From an uncultured Nitratireductor sp. (GTDB lineage Bacteria; Pseudomonadota; Alphaproteobacteria; Rhizobiales; Rhizobiaceae): 64,000 nucleotides of DNA. Of the stretch, positions 1 to 6,094 are shown piece after piece. The notes below the pieces were generated by a model. It ran no database searches. It had not been told where the DNA came from and worked only from the letters and a program-made list of their open reading frames with translations. The stretch spans positions 1-64,000 of the forward strand of contig NZ_CAJXGF010000003.1 in the NCBI RefSeq assembly GCF_913053745.1, read 5' to 3'. The translations under genes and the position numbers were made by a program. How positions within the stretch are numbered: the first letter of the stretch is position 1; every line of letters starts with the position of its first letter.

Positions 1-579
1 GTGGCCGGCGCAGCCGTGCAATGGCTGCGCGATGGGTTGAAGGTGATCGGCAAGGCTGCCGATTCCGGCGCTCTGGCCGCCAAGGCCGATCCGATGCAGC
101 ATCTTTATCTCGTTCCTGCCTTTGTCGGGCTCGGTGCGCCTTATTGGGATGCGGAAGCACGTGGAGCGATCTACGGTTTGACGCGCAATTCGGGCCCGGC
201 GGAGTTTGCTCGGGCCACGCTCGAATCGGTCGCATACCAGACGCGCGATCTTCTCGACGCGATGCGCAAGGACTGGAAAGACGGCGCGAATGACACGGTG
301 TTGCGCGTCGATGGGGGGATGGTCGCAAGCGATTGGATGCTCCAATGCATTGCCGACATGCTCGACGCCCCTGTGGATCGGCCCACTCAATTGGAAACCA
401 CCGCGCTGGGTGCGGCTTGGCTCGCAGGTTCGCGGGCGGGTGTTTGGCCCGACGCCGAGGCGTTTTCCGATGCCTGGAAGCTCGACCGGCAGTTCCGGCC
501 GAAAATGGCGGAGGTCGAGCGCGCGCAGAAGCTGAAAGGCTGGCGCGACGCGGTACGCCGTACGCTCAGCGCCACCTGA
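1..579 (+). CDS. glpK: Glycerol kinase, C-terminal part (cut by window edge)
   Basis: Glycerol kinase phosphorylates glycerol to glycerol-3-phosphate with ATP in the cytoplasm. The 192 residues seen match the C-terminal domain of the FGGY kinase family: '[11 protein letters not shown]', '[18 protein letters not shown]', '[15 protein letters not shown]' and '[12 protein letters not shown]' are the familiar blocks around the nucleotide-binding half. The family is about 500 residues, so roughly 60 percent lies upstream of the window. The GTG at position 1 is just the first codon seen, not a start. It ends 128 bp before the tRNA-Lys gene and is chromosomal, outside the prophage. Confidence 0.95.
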   Translation: MAGAAVQWLRDGLKVIGKAADSGALAAKADPMQHLYLVPAFVGLGAPYWDAEARGAIYGLTRNSGPAEFARATLESVAYQTRDLLDAMRKDWKDGANDTVLRVDGGMVASDWMLQCIADMLDAPVDRPTQLETTALGAAWLAGSRAGVWPDAEAFSDAWKLDRQFRPKMAEVERAQKLKGWRDAVRRTLSAT

Positions 580-642
580 AGCTCTGCAGATACGGCATAT
601 GAGGGGCGCGAAAAAAGTCGGGAGAAAGACGCTTTTTTCCAG

Positions 643-671
643 TTGACCGAGGATAAGCGCCTCTCTATGTT
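643..671 (+). promoter_or_regulatory. Sigma70-type promoter of tRNA-Lys
   Basis: TTGACC and TATGTT are separated by exactly 17 bp, close to the sigma70 consensus. The expected start is about 30 bp upstream of the tRNA 5' end. It lies on the chromosomal side of the attachment site, so integration does not separate the tRNA from its promoter. Confidence 0.7.
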
Positions 672-707
672 CCGCCGCAATTTCCCGGGTTCGCCAGAGC
701 CTGATGG

Positions 708-783
708 GAGCGCGTAGCTCAGTTGGTAGAGCAACTGACTTTTAATCAGTAGGTCCAGGGTTCGAGCCCCTGCGCGCTCACCA
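708..783 (+). tRNA. tRNA-Lys (anticodon TTT)
   Basis: A full cloverleaf can be folded: acceptor GAGCGCG pairs with CGCGCTC, followed by discriminator A and encoded CCA. The anticodon stem is ACTGA/TCAGT with loop CTTTTAA, anticodon TTT at 741-743. The T arm is CCAGG-GTTCGAG-CCCTG. The 76-nt gene is the integration target of the prophage. Its 3' 47 bases belong to the attL repeat, so the 3' half of the working gene may come from the phage. Confidence 0.97.
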
Positions 784-785
784 CC
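737..785. repeat. attL, 49-bp direct repeat in tRNA-Lys 3' half
   Basis: These 49 bases (from GACTTTTAATCAG through CGCGCTCACCACC) recur exactly at 39203-39251. The identity stops at both ends: T against A just before, A against G just after. This is the left boundary of the prophage; it begins in the anticodon stem and ends two bases past the CCA. Confidence 0.95.
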
Positions 786-876
786 AAAACCACAATAAAT
801 TCAATAATTTACAGCAAATCGAAACCGGAACAAACGGGGTTCGTGCGGATAATTTGCGGAACCGTGCGGAAAAGAA

Positions 877-1125
877 TTATCCGCACGGCGATTCTGCGCC
901 CACGTGCTTTGCGCCTGTCAGGCTACGCCGGGCGGCTTCGGCACGGGCGACATCGCGGCCGGCGGCCGAAATCGCGTCCGACATCAGGTGAAGCAATGAG
1001 ACGGTGCAGGCGCGCATGTTTGCCAGTTCCTCGTCGTCTGCATGCTCGCCCACAAAAAGCATGGCTGTAACGAGCCCCTCCAAGTCTGTAAGGCGCTGTT
1101 CCACAAGTTGTAAATCTTCGTGCAT
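877..1125 (-). CDS. Small hypothetical prophage-edge protein
   Basis: An 82-residue protein I do not recognise. It is mostly helical in appearance ('LQLVEQRLTDLEGLVTAML', 'RACTVSLLHLMSDAI'), without signal peptide or membrane segment. The start is supported by AGGGAGGG about 8 nt upstream of the ATG. It is the leftmost prophage gene, pointing toward attL, and is divergent from the small membrane-protein gene at 1352. An overlapping plus-strand ORF (843-1070) has no ribosome site and is probably its shadow. Confidence 0.65.
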   Translation of the reverse strand: MHEDLQLVEQRLTDLEGLVTAMLFVGEHADDEELANMRACTVSLLHLMSDAISAAGRDVARAEAARRSLTGAKHVGAESPCG

Positions 1126-1247
1126 GTATAAGCCCTCCCTAGGATGGTAAAACCCTCTCCCGATGAGCGCTGGTTGGTCAACAATGTTTCAACGGCATTG
1201 CGAATGTGAACGCTGGCCTTTGTGAAACCCATGGAAACAAGGCCAGA

Positions 1248-1272
1248 TGCATATCTGATCTTTGAATATGTA
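1248..1272. promoter_or_regulatory. Possible degenerate repressor half-sites
   Basis: TGCATAT (1248-1254) and GAATATGTA (1264-1272) match the arms of the palindrome found at the two early promoters, but in the outward order rather than the inward order. They lie between two divergent small genes. This is weak; it may be chance in an AT-rich gap. Confidence 0.25.
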
Positions 1273-1351
1273 TGTTAGCCGCCGCCGCTTTCTTCGCTCG
1301 ACAGATAGTCACGGCGTTCACTAGTCTCCCTCACACCTGCTGGAGGGAATC

Positions 1352-1585
1352 ATGGGGCAGATTGTCGGGCTTTTGATCTTCTGGGCCGCCGGAACCGCGG
1401 CCGTCTATTTCTGGCTACGCGACCCGGAGAGGACAGTGGGCCAGAACATTCGCGAATACGGGCTGACGTTGCCCGGTATGGGGATTCTGGCCGGAGCGAT
1501 CCTGTTCGCTCTGGCCAGTTTTACGACGGGCCCAGATCGGGACACCTATCTCGAAGAAGACTATTTTTCGCGGCGGGGCCGCTAG
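1352..1585 (+). CDS. Small two-helix membrane protein
   Basis: A 77-residue protein with two hydrophobic stretches (about residues 4-22 and 40-56), a charged loop between them and a short acidic/basic tail. CTGGAGGGAATC directly before ATG is a strong ribosome site. No family recognised. It sits alone on the plus strand between attL and the integrase, and would converge on the integrase gene 3' end only 2 bp away. Genes in this position are often expressed in the lysogen, so superinfection exclusion or a moron role is possible but is inference from position only. Confidence 0.7.
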   Translation: MGQIVGLLIFWAAGTAAVYFWLRDPERTVGQNIREYGLTLPGMGILAGAILFALASFTTGPDRDTYLEEDYFSRRGR

Positions 1586-1587
1586 GG

Positions 1588-2916
1588 CTATAATCCGATC
1601 TCCGTTTCGCCGCCGCCGTCATACCATTCCACCATCTTGCGCATGGCACTGTCGGCCATCTCCGGATGGCGGGCAAGATAGTGCTTGAGGATCCGCGTCG
1701 CGCTTTCCAGCGTGTGGCCGGTGACGGCGCAGATCTCCGGGATCGTCGCGCCGGCAAGCGCCATCCAGGTGACGGCCGTGTCGCGCAGGTCCAGATCCCA
1801 GAAATCCGCCAGGGACGGGCAGGGCTCGACGATCTGCCTTCCGGTCTCATCGCGCACGCCGGCAACCGCCTGCTCGCGCAGATCCGCGAACAGGTGCGTG
1901 TAGTGGTATTTCTTGATCGGCACCCAGCGGCGTTCGTCGAGAATGACATGGGAGAAGGTGAGCTCTGCGCGGGCGCGCTCCTCGTCGCTTCTTGCGGCCA
2001 GCAGGGCCTGCGCACGGGCAGCCTTGCGGCGCGCTTCCGCGAGCGTCATGCGCTTTTCCAACTCGCGTACCTGGTGGATGGCGACAACCGCGCCCGTCTT
2101 CGCCTGGCGAAACACACGGCGGTTGTTGAGCAGCCCCTTGTCGATCAGGGCGCGGCGGTCTGCCTGGCGCTGGCCGGTCCACACGGCGAGGATAACCATG
2201 TCGCCGAGCTCGGGCCGGCCGATCGCGTCGGCCGTTGCCACAAGGGCGTCGATTTCCCGGCGCGTGGCGAAGCGCACACGCGGGGCCGGAACCTCCATCT
2301 TGATCTTGAGCGCCGGGTTGACCGGCATGCGGACCTTGCCGCGCAGCATCGCCCAGGAGATGGCCGAGGAGAGAACCCGCACAACGCCGTTTGCCGTGGC
2401 CAGGCCGCGCGCTTCCCATATCTCCTCGAACATGGAGCGGATGGTGGGCTGCTCGAGCGCGGCAACGGGCGCATTCCAGACAAGCTGGTGATCGCTCTCG
2501 ATCACGTTCAGTTTCTGGCGATAGTCGCGCCTCGTGTTCGGGCTGTAGCCGATCGGTGGATCGTTGACGAATTTCGGCGAGCGCTGCCAGTCGTCGAACA
2601 GCCTGGCGACGGTGTAGAAGCGCGTGCCGCCCTTTTTCGGGGGGCGGCCCTTCGGGCGCTTCTGTTCGCCCTTCTGCGCTTCTGCCTGACGTTGGCGGAA
2701 GGCGGCCGACCAGTCGACGGCCTCGCCCCTTGTGAACCATGCGCCCTCGTTCCTGTCGCCGGGCTGCAGATCATCCGGGCGCCAGCCGGCCGGCGCGGGA
2801 TCCGGCCAGCGCAGATCCGTTCCCTTCAATCCCTTTTCGCGGAGATCCTGGGCGGGCTGGAAGCGCGGCCGGCCGTCTCGCCAGGCCACATGCGGATGCG
2901 GTGATTTTTTGGGCAT
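1588..2916 (-). CDS. int: Phage integrase, tyrosine recombinase
   Basis: Catalyses site-specific recombination between phage and tRNA-Lys attachment sites. The 442-residue protein has an unusual basic N-terminal region (about 1-95, with 'RPKGRPPKKGG'), a core-binding SAM-like domain (about 100-205) and a catalytic domain. Catalytic residues can be placed: R250 in 'WTGQRQ', K273 in 'AKTG', R378 in 'LRDTAVTWM', H401 in 'VTGHT' and nucleophile Y413 in 'KHYL'. An insertion between about 280 and 335 is long for the family. AAGGAG lies 8 nt before the ATG. Gene order, next to attL and reading toward it, is typical. Confidence 0.95.
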   Translation of the reverse strand: MPKKSPHPHVAWRDGRPRFQPAQDLREKGLKGTDLRWPDPAPAGWRPDDLQPGDRNEGAWFTRGEAVDWSAAFRQRQAEAQKGEQKRPKGRPPKKGGTRFYTVARLFDDWQRSPKFVNDPPIGYSPNTRRDYRQKLNVIESDHQLVWNAPVAALEQPTIRSMFEEIWEARGLATANGVVRVLSSAISWAMLRGKVRMPVNPALKIKMEVPAPRVRFATRREIDALVATADAIGRPELGDMVILAVWTGQRQADRRALIDKGLLNNRRVFRQAKTGAVVAIHQVRELEKRMTLAEARRKAARAQALLAARSDEERARAELTFSHVILDERRWVPIKKYHYTHLFADLREQAVAGVRDETGRQIVEPCPSLADFWDLDLRDTAVTWMALAGATIPEICAVTGHTLESATRILKHYLARHPEMADSAMRKMVEWYDGGGETEIGL

Positions 2917-2975
2917 CGGTTCGGCTCCTTCGATGCAATGCGCCGACGATGAATCGCCGGCAGATGAAAGTCAAA

Positions 2976-3130
2976 GGCCGGGCGGCAGGCTGAACGGTGC
3001 CGCCCGGCCATAGCGCGCCTTGAGGGGAGGGTGGTGTGGGCGGCGCGCTATTCGAAATCCGGAAGGGCCGGGCGGTCAGGGGGCGTGACCGCCCGGCAAA
3101 GGCGCACGGTGTTTGGGCGGACCGTGCGCC
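2976..3130. other. Four tandem perfect stem-loops upstream of integrase
   Basis: Four perfect inverted repeats lie end to end: 2976-3009 (12-bp stem, 10-nt loop), 3010-3051 (10-bp stem, 22-nt loop), 3067-3097 (12-bp stem, 7-nt loop) and 3101-3130 (10-bp stem, 10-nt loop). The first and third share the GCCGGGCGG core. The last one touches the stop codon of the leftward operon. Only short T runs follow, so classic intrinsic termination is uncertain; a multi-hairpin block to read-through into int or a structured RNA are both possible. Confidence 0.8.
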
Positions 3131-3381
3131 TATAGGAAAATGCGGATCCCCGCATAGCCGAGCCAGCCCGCGGCTAGGGCGATCATGAAGCCGATGCCGA
3201 ACAGGAAGCCGCACTCGATCAGGTGGGTGTGACGCCGCTGGAAGGTGTATTCCGCAGGCGGCATGTTGGCGCAGGATGAACACAGATCCGCCTCGACCCA
3301 TGAGCAAGGGCCATGGTCCGGGCAATAACAGGCGTAGTCGTCGGAGCATCCGCAGATGCGGCATTGGCGTTCATTCCACAT
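3130..3381 (-). CDS. Cysteine-rich protein with C-terminal membrane helix
   Basis: An 83-residue protein with eight cysteines in the first half, in a zinc-ribbon-like arrangement ('CRICGCSDDYACYCPDHGPC', then 'CSSC'), followed by a hydrophobic C-terminal helix ('FLFGIGFMIALAAGWLGYAG'). The start is set by GCGAGGG 8 nt before the ATG at 3381; the longer ORF in the track runs out of frame through the 45-residue gene upstream. It is the last gene of a six-gene leftward operon and overlaps its neighbour by 11 nt. Function unknown. Confidence 0.7.
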   Translation of the reverse strand: MWNERQCRICGCSDDYACYCPDHGPCSWVEADLCSSCANMPPAEYTFQRRHTHLIECGFLFGIGFMIALAAGWLGYAGIRIFL

Positions 3382-3508
3382 CGAACGGCCCTCGCGGTTT
3401 GGGGAAACGGCGCGCCTGGAAGCGATCGAGGATGAGCACGCCGCAGCCGAGCAGGAAGGCCGCAGCCGCGCCCAGGGCGAGCATGGGGAGGAAATCAAGC
3501 CAGGGCAT
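3371..3508 (-). CDS. 45-residue membrane protein (not in ORF track)
   Basis: A short gene missed by the ORF track. It begins MPWLDFLPMLALG and has one clear transmembrane segment (about residues 5-27) followed by a basic tail ending GPFDVE. AGGGAGGCGAATA precedes the ATG. Its ATG shares one base with the TAA stop of the upstream gene (TAATG), and its own 3' end overlaps the next gene, so it is translationally coupled on both sides. Function unknown. Confidence 0.65.
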   Translation of the reverse strand: MPWLDFLPMLALGAAAAFLLGCGVLILDRFQARRFPKPRGPFDVE

Positions 3509-3819
3509 TATTCGCCTCCCTTGCTGGGGAAGGCGGCGAGGAGGGCGGCGCGGATAGGCTTGTCACTAAACGCACCGCGGTAATGCACCTCGTTCCAATA
3601 AGCGGCCTTAGCCCGCTCCACCGCCTCGTCGGTGAGGGCGGGGACGATGGCGGCTGCGCGGAGATCACTCATAGCAATCGATTGAAGGCTCTTGCCGGAA
3701 CACCAGCCAATCATGCGTTTTCCATCCCGCACGATAACGACGGAGTGGCCGCCCATCTCTCTCACTAGGAATTTCATCAACCGCTTGTCGGCTCCCTCTC
3801 CATTCACGACTTCGGTCAT
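3508..3819 (-). CDS. Hypothetical phage protein, leftward operon
   Basis: A 103-residue soluble protein beginning MTEVVNGEGADKRLMKF. The N-terminal half looks like a small alpha/beta domain ('GGHSVVIVRDGKRMIGWC'), the C-terminal half is helical. I chose the start at 3819 because it overlaps the upstream TGA as ATGA; the track's 203-residue version reads through the upstream gene in the wrong frame. No family recognised. Confidence 0.75.
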   Translation of the reverse strand: MTEVVNGEGADKRLMKFLVREMGGHSVVIVRDGKRMIGWCSGKSLQSIAMSDLRAAAIVPALTDEAVERAKAAYWNEVHYRGAFSDKPIRAALLAAFPSKGGE

Positions 3820-4097
3820 GACGCGAACTCCTTCTCTTTGAATTGCCATTGCGCTGGCAGGGCGTAGCGGTGCACGCCGATGAGCTCGAGGACGCCTTCC
3901 GCTTCCAGCTTGCGGACATAGGTTGCGGACAATGAGCCGCCGCCCGGTCCCTGGCCGCGATCGATGAAATAACGGTCCAGCCTTGGCGGTCGCACGATGC
4001 TTGCACCTTCGCGAAGGGCAGCCAGCACCGTGGGCCACTCGGCAAAGTCGCGCCGGCGATTGATGCTGGCGGTGTTCTCTCCGGTTTCCGGCTTCAT
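3816..4097 (-). CDS. Hypothetical protein with winged-helix-like region
   Basis: A 93-residue protein. The stretch 'ATYVRKLEAEGVLELIG' followed by 'HRYALPAQW' resembles the recognition helix and wing of a small winged-helix domain, but this is a reading by eye. It starts at an ATGA overlap with the previous gene and ends at an ATGA overlap with the next. Part of the leftward operon; a minor regulatory role is possible. Confidence 0.7.
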   Translation of the reverse strand: MKPETGENTASINRRRDFAEWPTVLAALREGASIVRPPRLDRYFIDRGQGPGGGSLSATYVRKLEAEGVLELIGVHRYALPAQWQFKEKEFAS

Positions 4098-4381
4098 GCC
4101 CGCCCCCTGCTTTCTGCAATGTCGAGCAGGTTCCGGCCTTCCTGGGTGATTACCAGGCGCGGCCGGCCGCGATAGTTGGCGCGCATGACCAGGCGCTTGA
4201 AGCCCAGATAGCTGGCGGTGGGCAGGGTGACCTTGGGCGAGCCCGCGCCGCGCCAGCCACCCTTGACACGGGTGAGCTTGAAATCGCGTACGGTGGCGAG
4301 CGCCTTGCGCTGACCGGGTGTCAGATCATCCGGCCGCACCATGGCGCGGGCCGGCCTGTCATTGTCGAGAGACATCATCAT
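4094..4381 (-). CDS. Hypothetical basic protein, leftward operon
   Basis: A 95-residue basic protein beginning MMMSLDNDRPARAM. It contains 'SYLGFKRLVMRANYRGRPRLVITQEGR', which reads like a small DNA-binding domain ending in a 'T.EGR' strand seen in winged-helix proteins; this is inference. Three in-frame ATGs occur in a row; the first (4381) overlaps the upstream stop as ATGA. Part of the six-gene operon. Confidence 0.7.
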   Translation of the reverse strand: MMMSLDNDRPARAMVRPDDLTPGQRKALATVRDFKLTRVKGGWRGAGSPKVTLPTASYLGFKRLVMRANYRGRPRLVITQEGRNLLDIAESRGRA

Positions 4382-4662
4382 GCCGAGCCTCCATAGCGGC
4401 CGGCCAGGGCTTCCTTGTAGGACGCCATGGGATCGCGTGCCGGCGCGTTGTCGTTTGCCGTTGCGGCTTCCTCGGCCAGCAGGCCGCCCGACCGGAGCCA
4501 GGCGCGCACGGCATCGCGCGGCCAGGTCCAGCCGGTGGGATGCTTGCGGGGGAAACCATGCTCGTTGTGAAGCTGCAGCCACTTGCGCCGCAGCCATGTG
4601 GGCGTGCGGCCGATCGCGGCGGCGACCTCTTCAATGCTTGCGCTTTCGCTCGATAAAGACAT
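4378..4662 (-). CDS. HTH protein, first gene of leftward operon
   Basis: A 94-residue protein with an N-terminal helix-turn-helix ('IEEVAAAIGRTPTWLRRKWLQL') followed by 'HPTGWTWPRDAVRAWLRSGG', resembling small phage excisionase/MerR-type DNA-binding proteins. AGGAGG before the ATG at 4662 fixes the start; the track start at 4725 lies upstream of the promoter proposed here. As the first gene under the left operator promoter and in the operon leading to int, an excisionase or antirepressor role is plausible but unproven. Confidence 0.75.
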   Translation of the reverse strand: MSLSSESASIEEVAAAIGRTPTWLRRKWLQLHNEHGFPRKHPTGWTWPRDAVRAWLRSGGLLAEEAATANDNAPARDPMASYKEALAGRYGGSA

Positions 4663-4691
4663 GCCGAACCTCCTGTGCTCGATTCGGATCA

Positions 4692-4719
4692 AGAATATGC
4701 AAAACTGCATATTCGTCAA
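4692..4719 (-). promoter_or_regulatory. Leftward early promoter with embedded operator
   Basis: On the minus strand TTGACG and TATTCT are 16 bp apart, with the palindrome GAATATGCA-N4-TGCATATTC (4693-4714) filling the spacer. Expected start about 22 nt before the first gene's ATG. The same arrangement occurs at the rightward promoter, which supports a shared repressor site. Confidence 0.6.
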
Positions 4720-4796
4720 TATCAATGTGCAGGTTGTAGGCGATAGTGCTTATTATGTTGTCGCAGGGTGCGCAGGTGTTTTTGCATAATCGGCAG

Positions 4797-4977
4797 AAAT
4801 GCAGCGGCAAATGTCAATTGCTATGTCGGGTAAAATGCAGCGTCAAAAGTCAATTGCCGCCCCCTTGGAAATGCGGCGGCAAATGTAAAATGCCGCGTCA
4901 GGAAAATGACGCGGCATTTTGACAAGAGAGACGCTATCGCCATCCGCCCCGAAAATGCGGCGGCATTTGTAAAGTGC
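4797..4977. repeat. Four 25-bp reiterated motifs
   Basis: Four related 25-bp units start at 4797, 4833, 4869 and 4953, with the core AAATGCNGCGNCA. The first three are exactly 36 bp apart; the fourth follows after 84 bp. They lie between the repressor gene and the leftward operon. They look like the repeated ends of some IS21-family elements, but no istA/istB gene is here. Operator or relic roles are open. Confidence 0.75.
4887..4920 (-). terminator. Hairpin terminator of repressor gene
   Basis: AAAATGCCGCGTCA and its exact complement flank a 6-nt loop, giving a perfect 14-bp stem. It lies 57 bp past the repressor stop codon. On the minus strand the 3' arm ends in TTTT, short for an intrinsic terminator, but symmetry means it could act both ways. 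Confidence 0.65.
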
Positions 4978-5591
4978 TAGTGGGTGGCTCTGAACAGCCC
5001 GCTTTCGACCCCGACGATCGTCACGCGTTCGTCGTCCACCAGCTCCGGCCTTTGCGGCCCCATCTTGGCGCTATGTGCGACAATGAACGGCGGCTCGTAG
5101 CGGCGAATGACAGTTTGCGTGGATCCCGTCGCCAGGTCGGTAACCTGTGCACAGACAATATCGGAGGCTTTCGGCCGCCTGTTCTGGTCGATCAGGAGAA
5201 CGTCGCCCGGCAGATACCCCAGCATATCGAGGGCGCGGCTTTTGATTAGCCATGGCTCGACGCCGTTGCGGTCATCGATGGCGAGTTTCACCGCGTCTGT
5301 AACCCAGCCGGGATAGTCTAGTTGCTCCTCGACGCTGAAAGGCACCATATCCGGCGCGCCAAAACCGCCAACGGCACGTTGGCCCGGCATGGTTGGAAAG
5401 GGAACGCCGGAAAACGCGGATATTGCATCCAATGTGCGCTTCGAGATGCCAAGTTTGCCCGAGCGGTCATATATGTAACGTGTGACCGTGGAGGGGGCGA
5501 GCTCGGAGCTCTTTGCGAGTTCTGACAGGGACAGGTTCAGATGCTGTGCGACAGCCTGAATCCACGCCTTTGTATCTTTTTGCTGCGACAT
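4977..5591 (-). CDS. S24/LexA-like phage repressor lacking autocleavage residues
   Basis: Likely the prophage master repressor. A 204-residue protein: N-terminal XRE-type HTH (about 10-60, 'LSLSELAKSSELAPSTVTRYI'), linker, and C-terminal S24-like domain (about 85-200). Aligning 'ALDMLGYLPGD' on the LexA Ser motif puts A120 at the serine, and 'TVIRRY' puts I162 at the lysine, so autocleavage seems lost. Start at 5591 gives a compact protein; the longer track ORF adds a segment that crosses the operator region. There is no clear Shine-Dalgarno, and the ATG sits in a small palindrome. Divergent from the Cro-like gene. Confidence 0.88.
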   Translation of the reverse strand: MSQQKDTKAWIQAVAQHLNLSLSELAKSSELAPSTVTRYIYDRSGKLGISKRTLDAISAFSGVPFPTMPGQRAVGGFGAPDMVPFSVEEQLDYPGWVTDAVKLAIDDRNGVEPWLIKSRALDMLGYLPGDVLLIDQNRRPKASDIVCAQVTDLATGSTQTVIRRYEPPFIVAHSAKMGPQRPELVDDERVTIVGVESGLFRATH

Positions 5592-5599
5592 AGGTCGCA
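5584..5599. promoter_or_regulatory. Palindrome over repressor start codon
   Basis: TGCGAC-ATAG-GTCGCA is a perfect 6-4-6 inverted repeat that includes the repressor ATG (5591-5589). In the mRNA it can form a hairpin with the start codon at the loop edge; in DNA it could be a second operator with the same 4-bp centre spacing as the main one. Confidence 0.5.
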
Positions 5600-5641
5600 A
5601 CGTATTGTGTGGAACTGCTAACACCTGCACACGAACGCACC

Positions 5642-5669
5642 TTGCAATATATGCAAAACTGCATATCAG
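5642..5669 (+). promoter_or_regulatory. Rightward early promoter with embedded operator
   Basis: TTGCAA and TATCAG are 16 bp apart and flank the palindrome ATATGCA-AAAC-TGCATAT (5649-5666), the same 18 bp found at 4695-4712. Expected start about 27 nt before the Cro-like ATG. On the other strand TATATT (5651-5646) could be the -10 of the repressor promoter, with a poor -35, so one operator could serve both directions. Confidence 0.6.
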
Positions 5670-5702
5670 ATTGCTTATCGCAATAGCAAGTGATTCGCGC
5701 AG

Positions 5703-5897
5703 ATGGATTTCAGCACCATAGATCAAGATCGCATCGCGGCCGGCATCACGCAAAAGGCATTGTGTGCCCGTGCCGATGTGCATCCCACAACCTACAGCCG
5801 CGCCAAAAAAGGCGCTGTCGGTGGGCAGGTGCGGACGCTGCAAAAACTTGCCACCGCCCTCGATGCCCTGATCCATGAGAAGGAGCGGGCGGCATGA
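5703..5897 (+). CDS. Small HTH protein, Cro-like
   Basis: A 64-residue protein that is almost entirely one helix-turn-helix domain ('RIAAGITQKALCARADVHPTTYSR', then 'TLQKLATALDAL'). It is the first gene of the rightward early operon, divergent from the repressor across a 111-bp operator region, which is the classical place of Cro. No strong ribosome site is seen before the ATG. Its TGA overlaps the next ATG. Confidence 0.8.
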   Translation: MDFSTIDQDRIAAGITQKALCARADVHPTTYSRAKKGAVGGQVRTLQKLATALDALIHEKERAA

Positions 5898-6094
5898 TCC
5901 TTCCGGTGCTCCTGATAAACGTCTTCGGCATCTATGCCGTGTCCGCCGTTGCGCTGGCTTCGCTCAAACGCGGCCGGCAGATGCGGCAGGCCGGACTTTC
6001 CAGCGCCGCGGCGCGGTATTTTTGCGAAAGCATTCTGCTTTGCGCCATGGCGGTGACCTGGTGCGCGGCCTGCATTCTGGCGGTGTTGCCATGA
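5894..6094 (+). CDS. Small two-helix membrane protein, early operon
   Basis: A 66-residue protein with two hydrophobic helices (about 2-22 and 44-65) and a basic loop between them. It starts at an ATGA overlap with the Cro-like gene and ends at an ATGA overlap with the following gene. Function unknown. Confidence 0.7.
   Translation: MILPVLLINVFGIYAVSAVALASLKRGRQMRQAGLSSAAARYFCESILLCAMAVTWCAACILAVLP

Noticed and set aside
1248-1272. Third full repressor operator
   Set aside because: The half-sites are in outward order and too far apart to form the same palindrome; listed only as a weak site.
1666-2904. 412-residue plus-strand ORF opposite the integrase
   Set aside because: It mirrors the integrase frame in GC-rich DNA, has no ribosome site, and the integrase catalytic residues on the other strand are clear.
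4797-4977. CRISPR array
   Set aside because: Only four units, which differ from each other; spacing between units (11 bp) is far too short for spacers, and there are no cas genes.
4797-4977. Complete IS21-family insertion sequence
   Set aside because: The repeats look like IS21 ends, but no istA/istB, target duplication or second end is visible; kept only as a possible relic.
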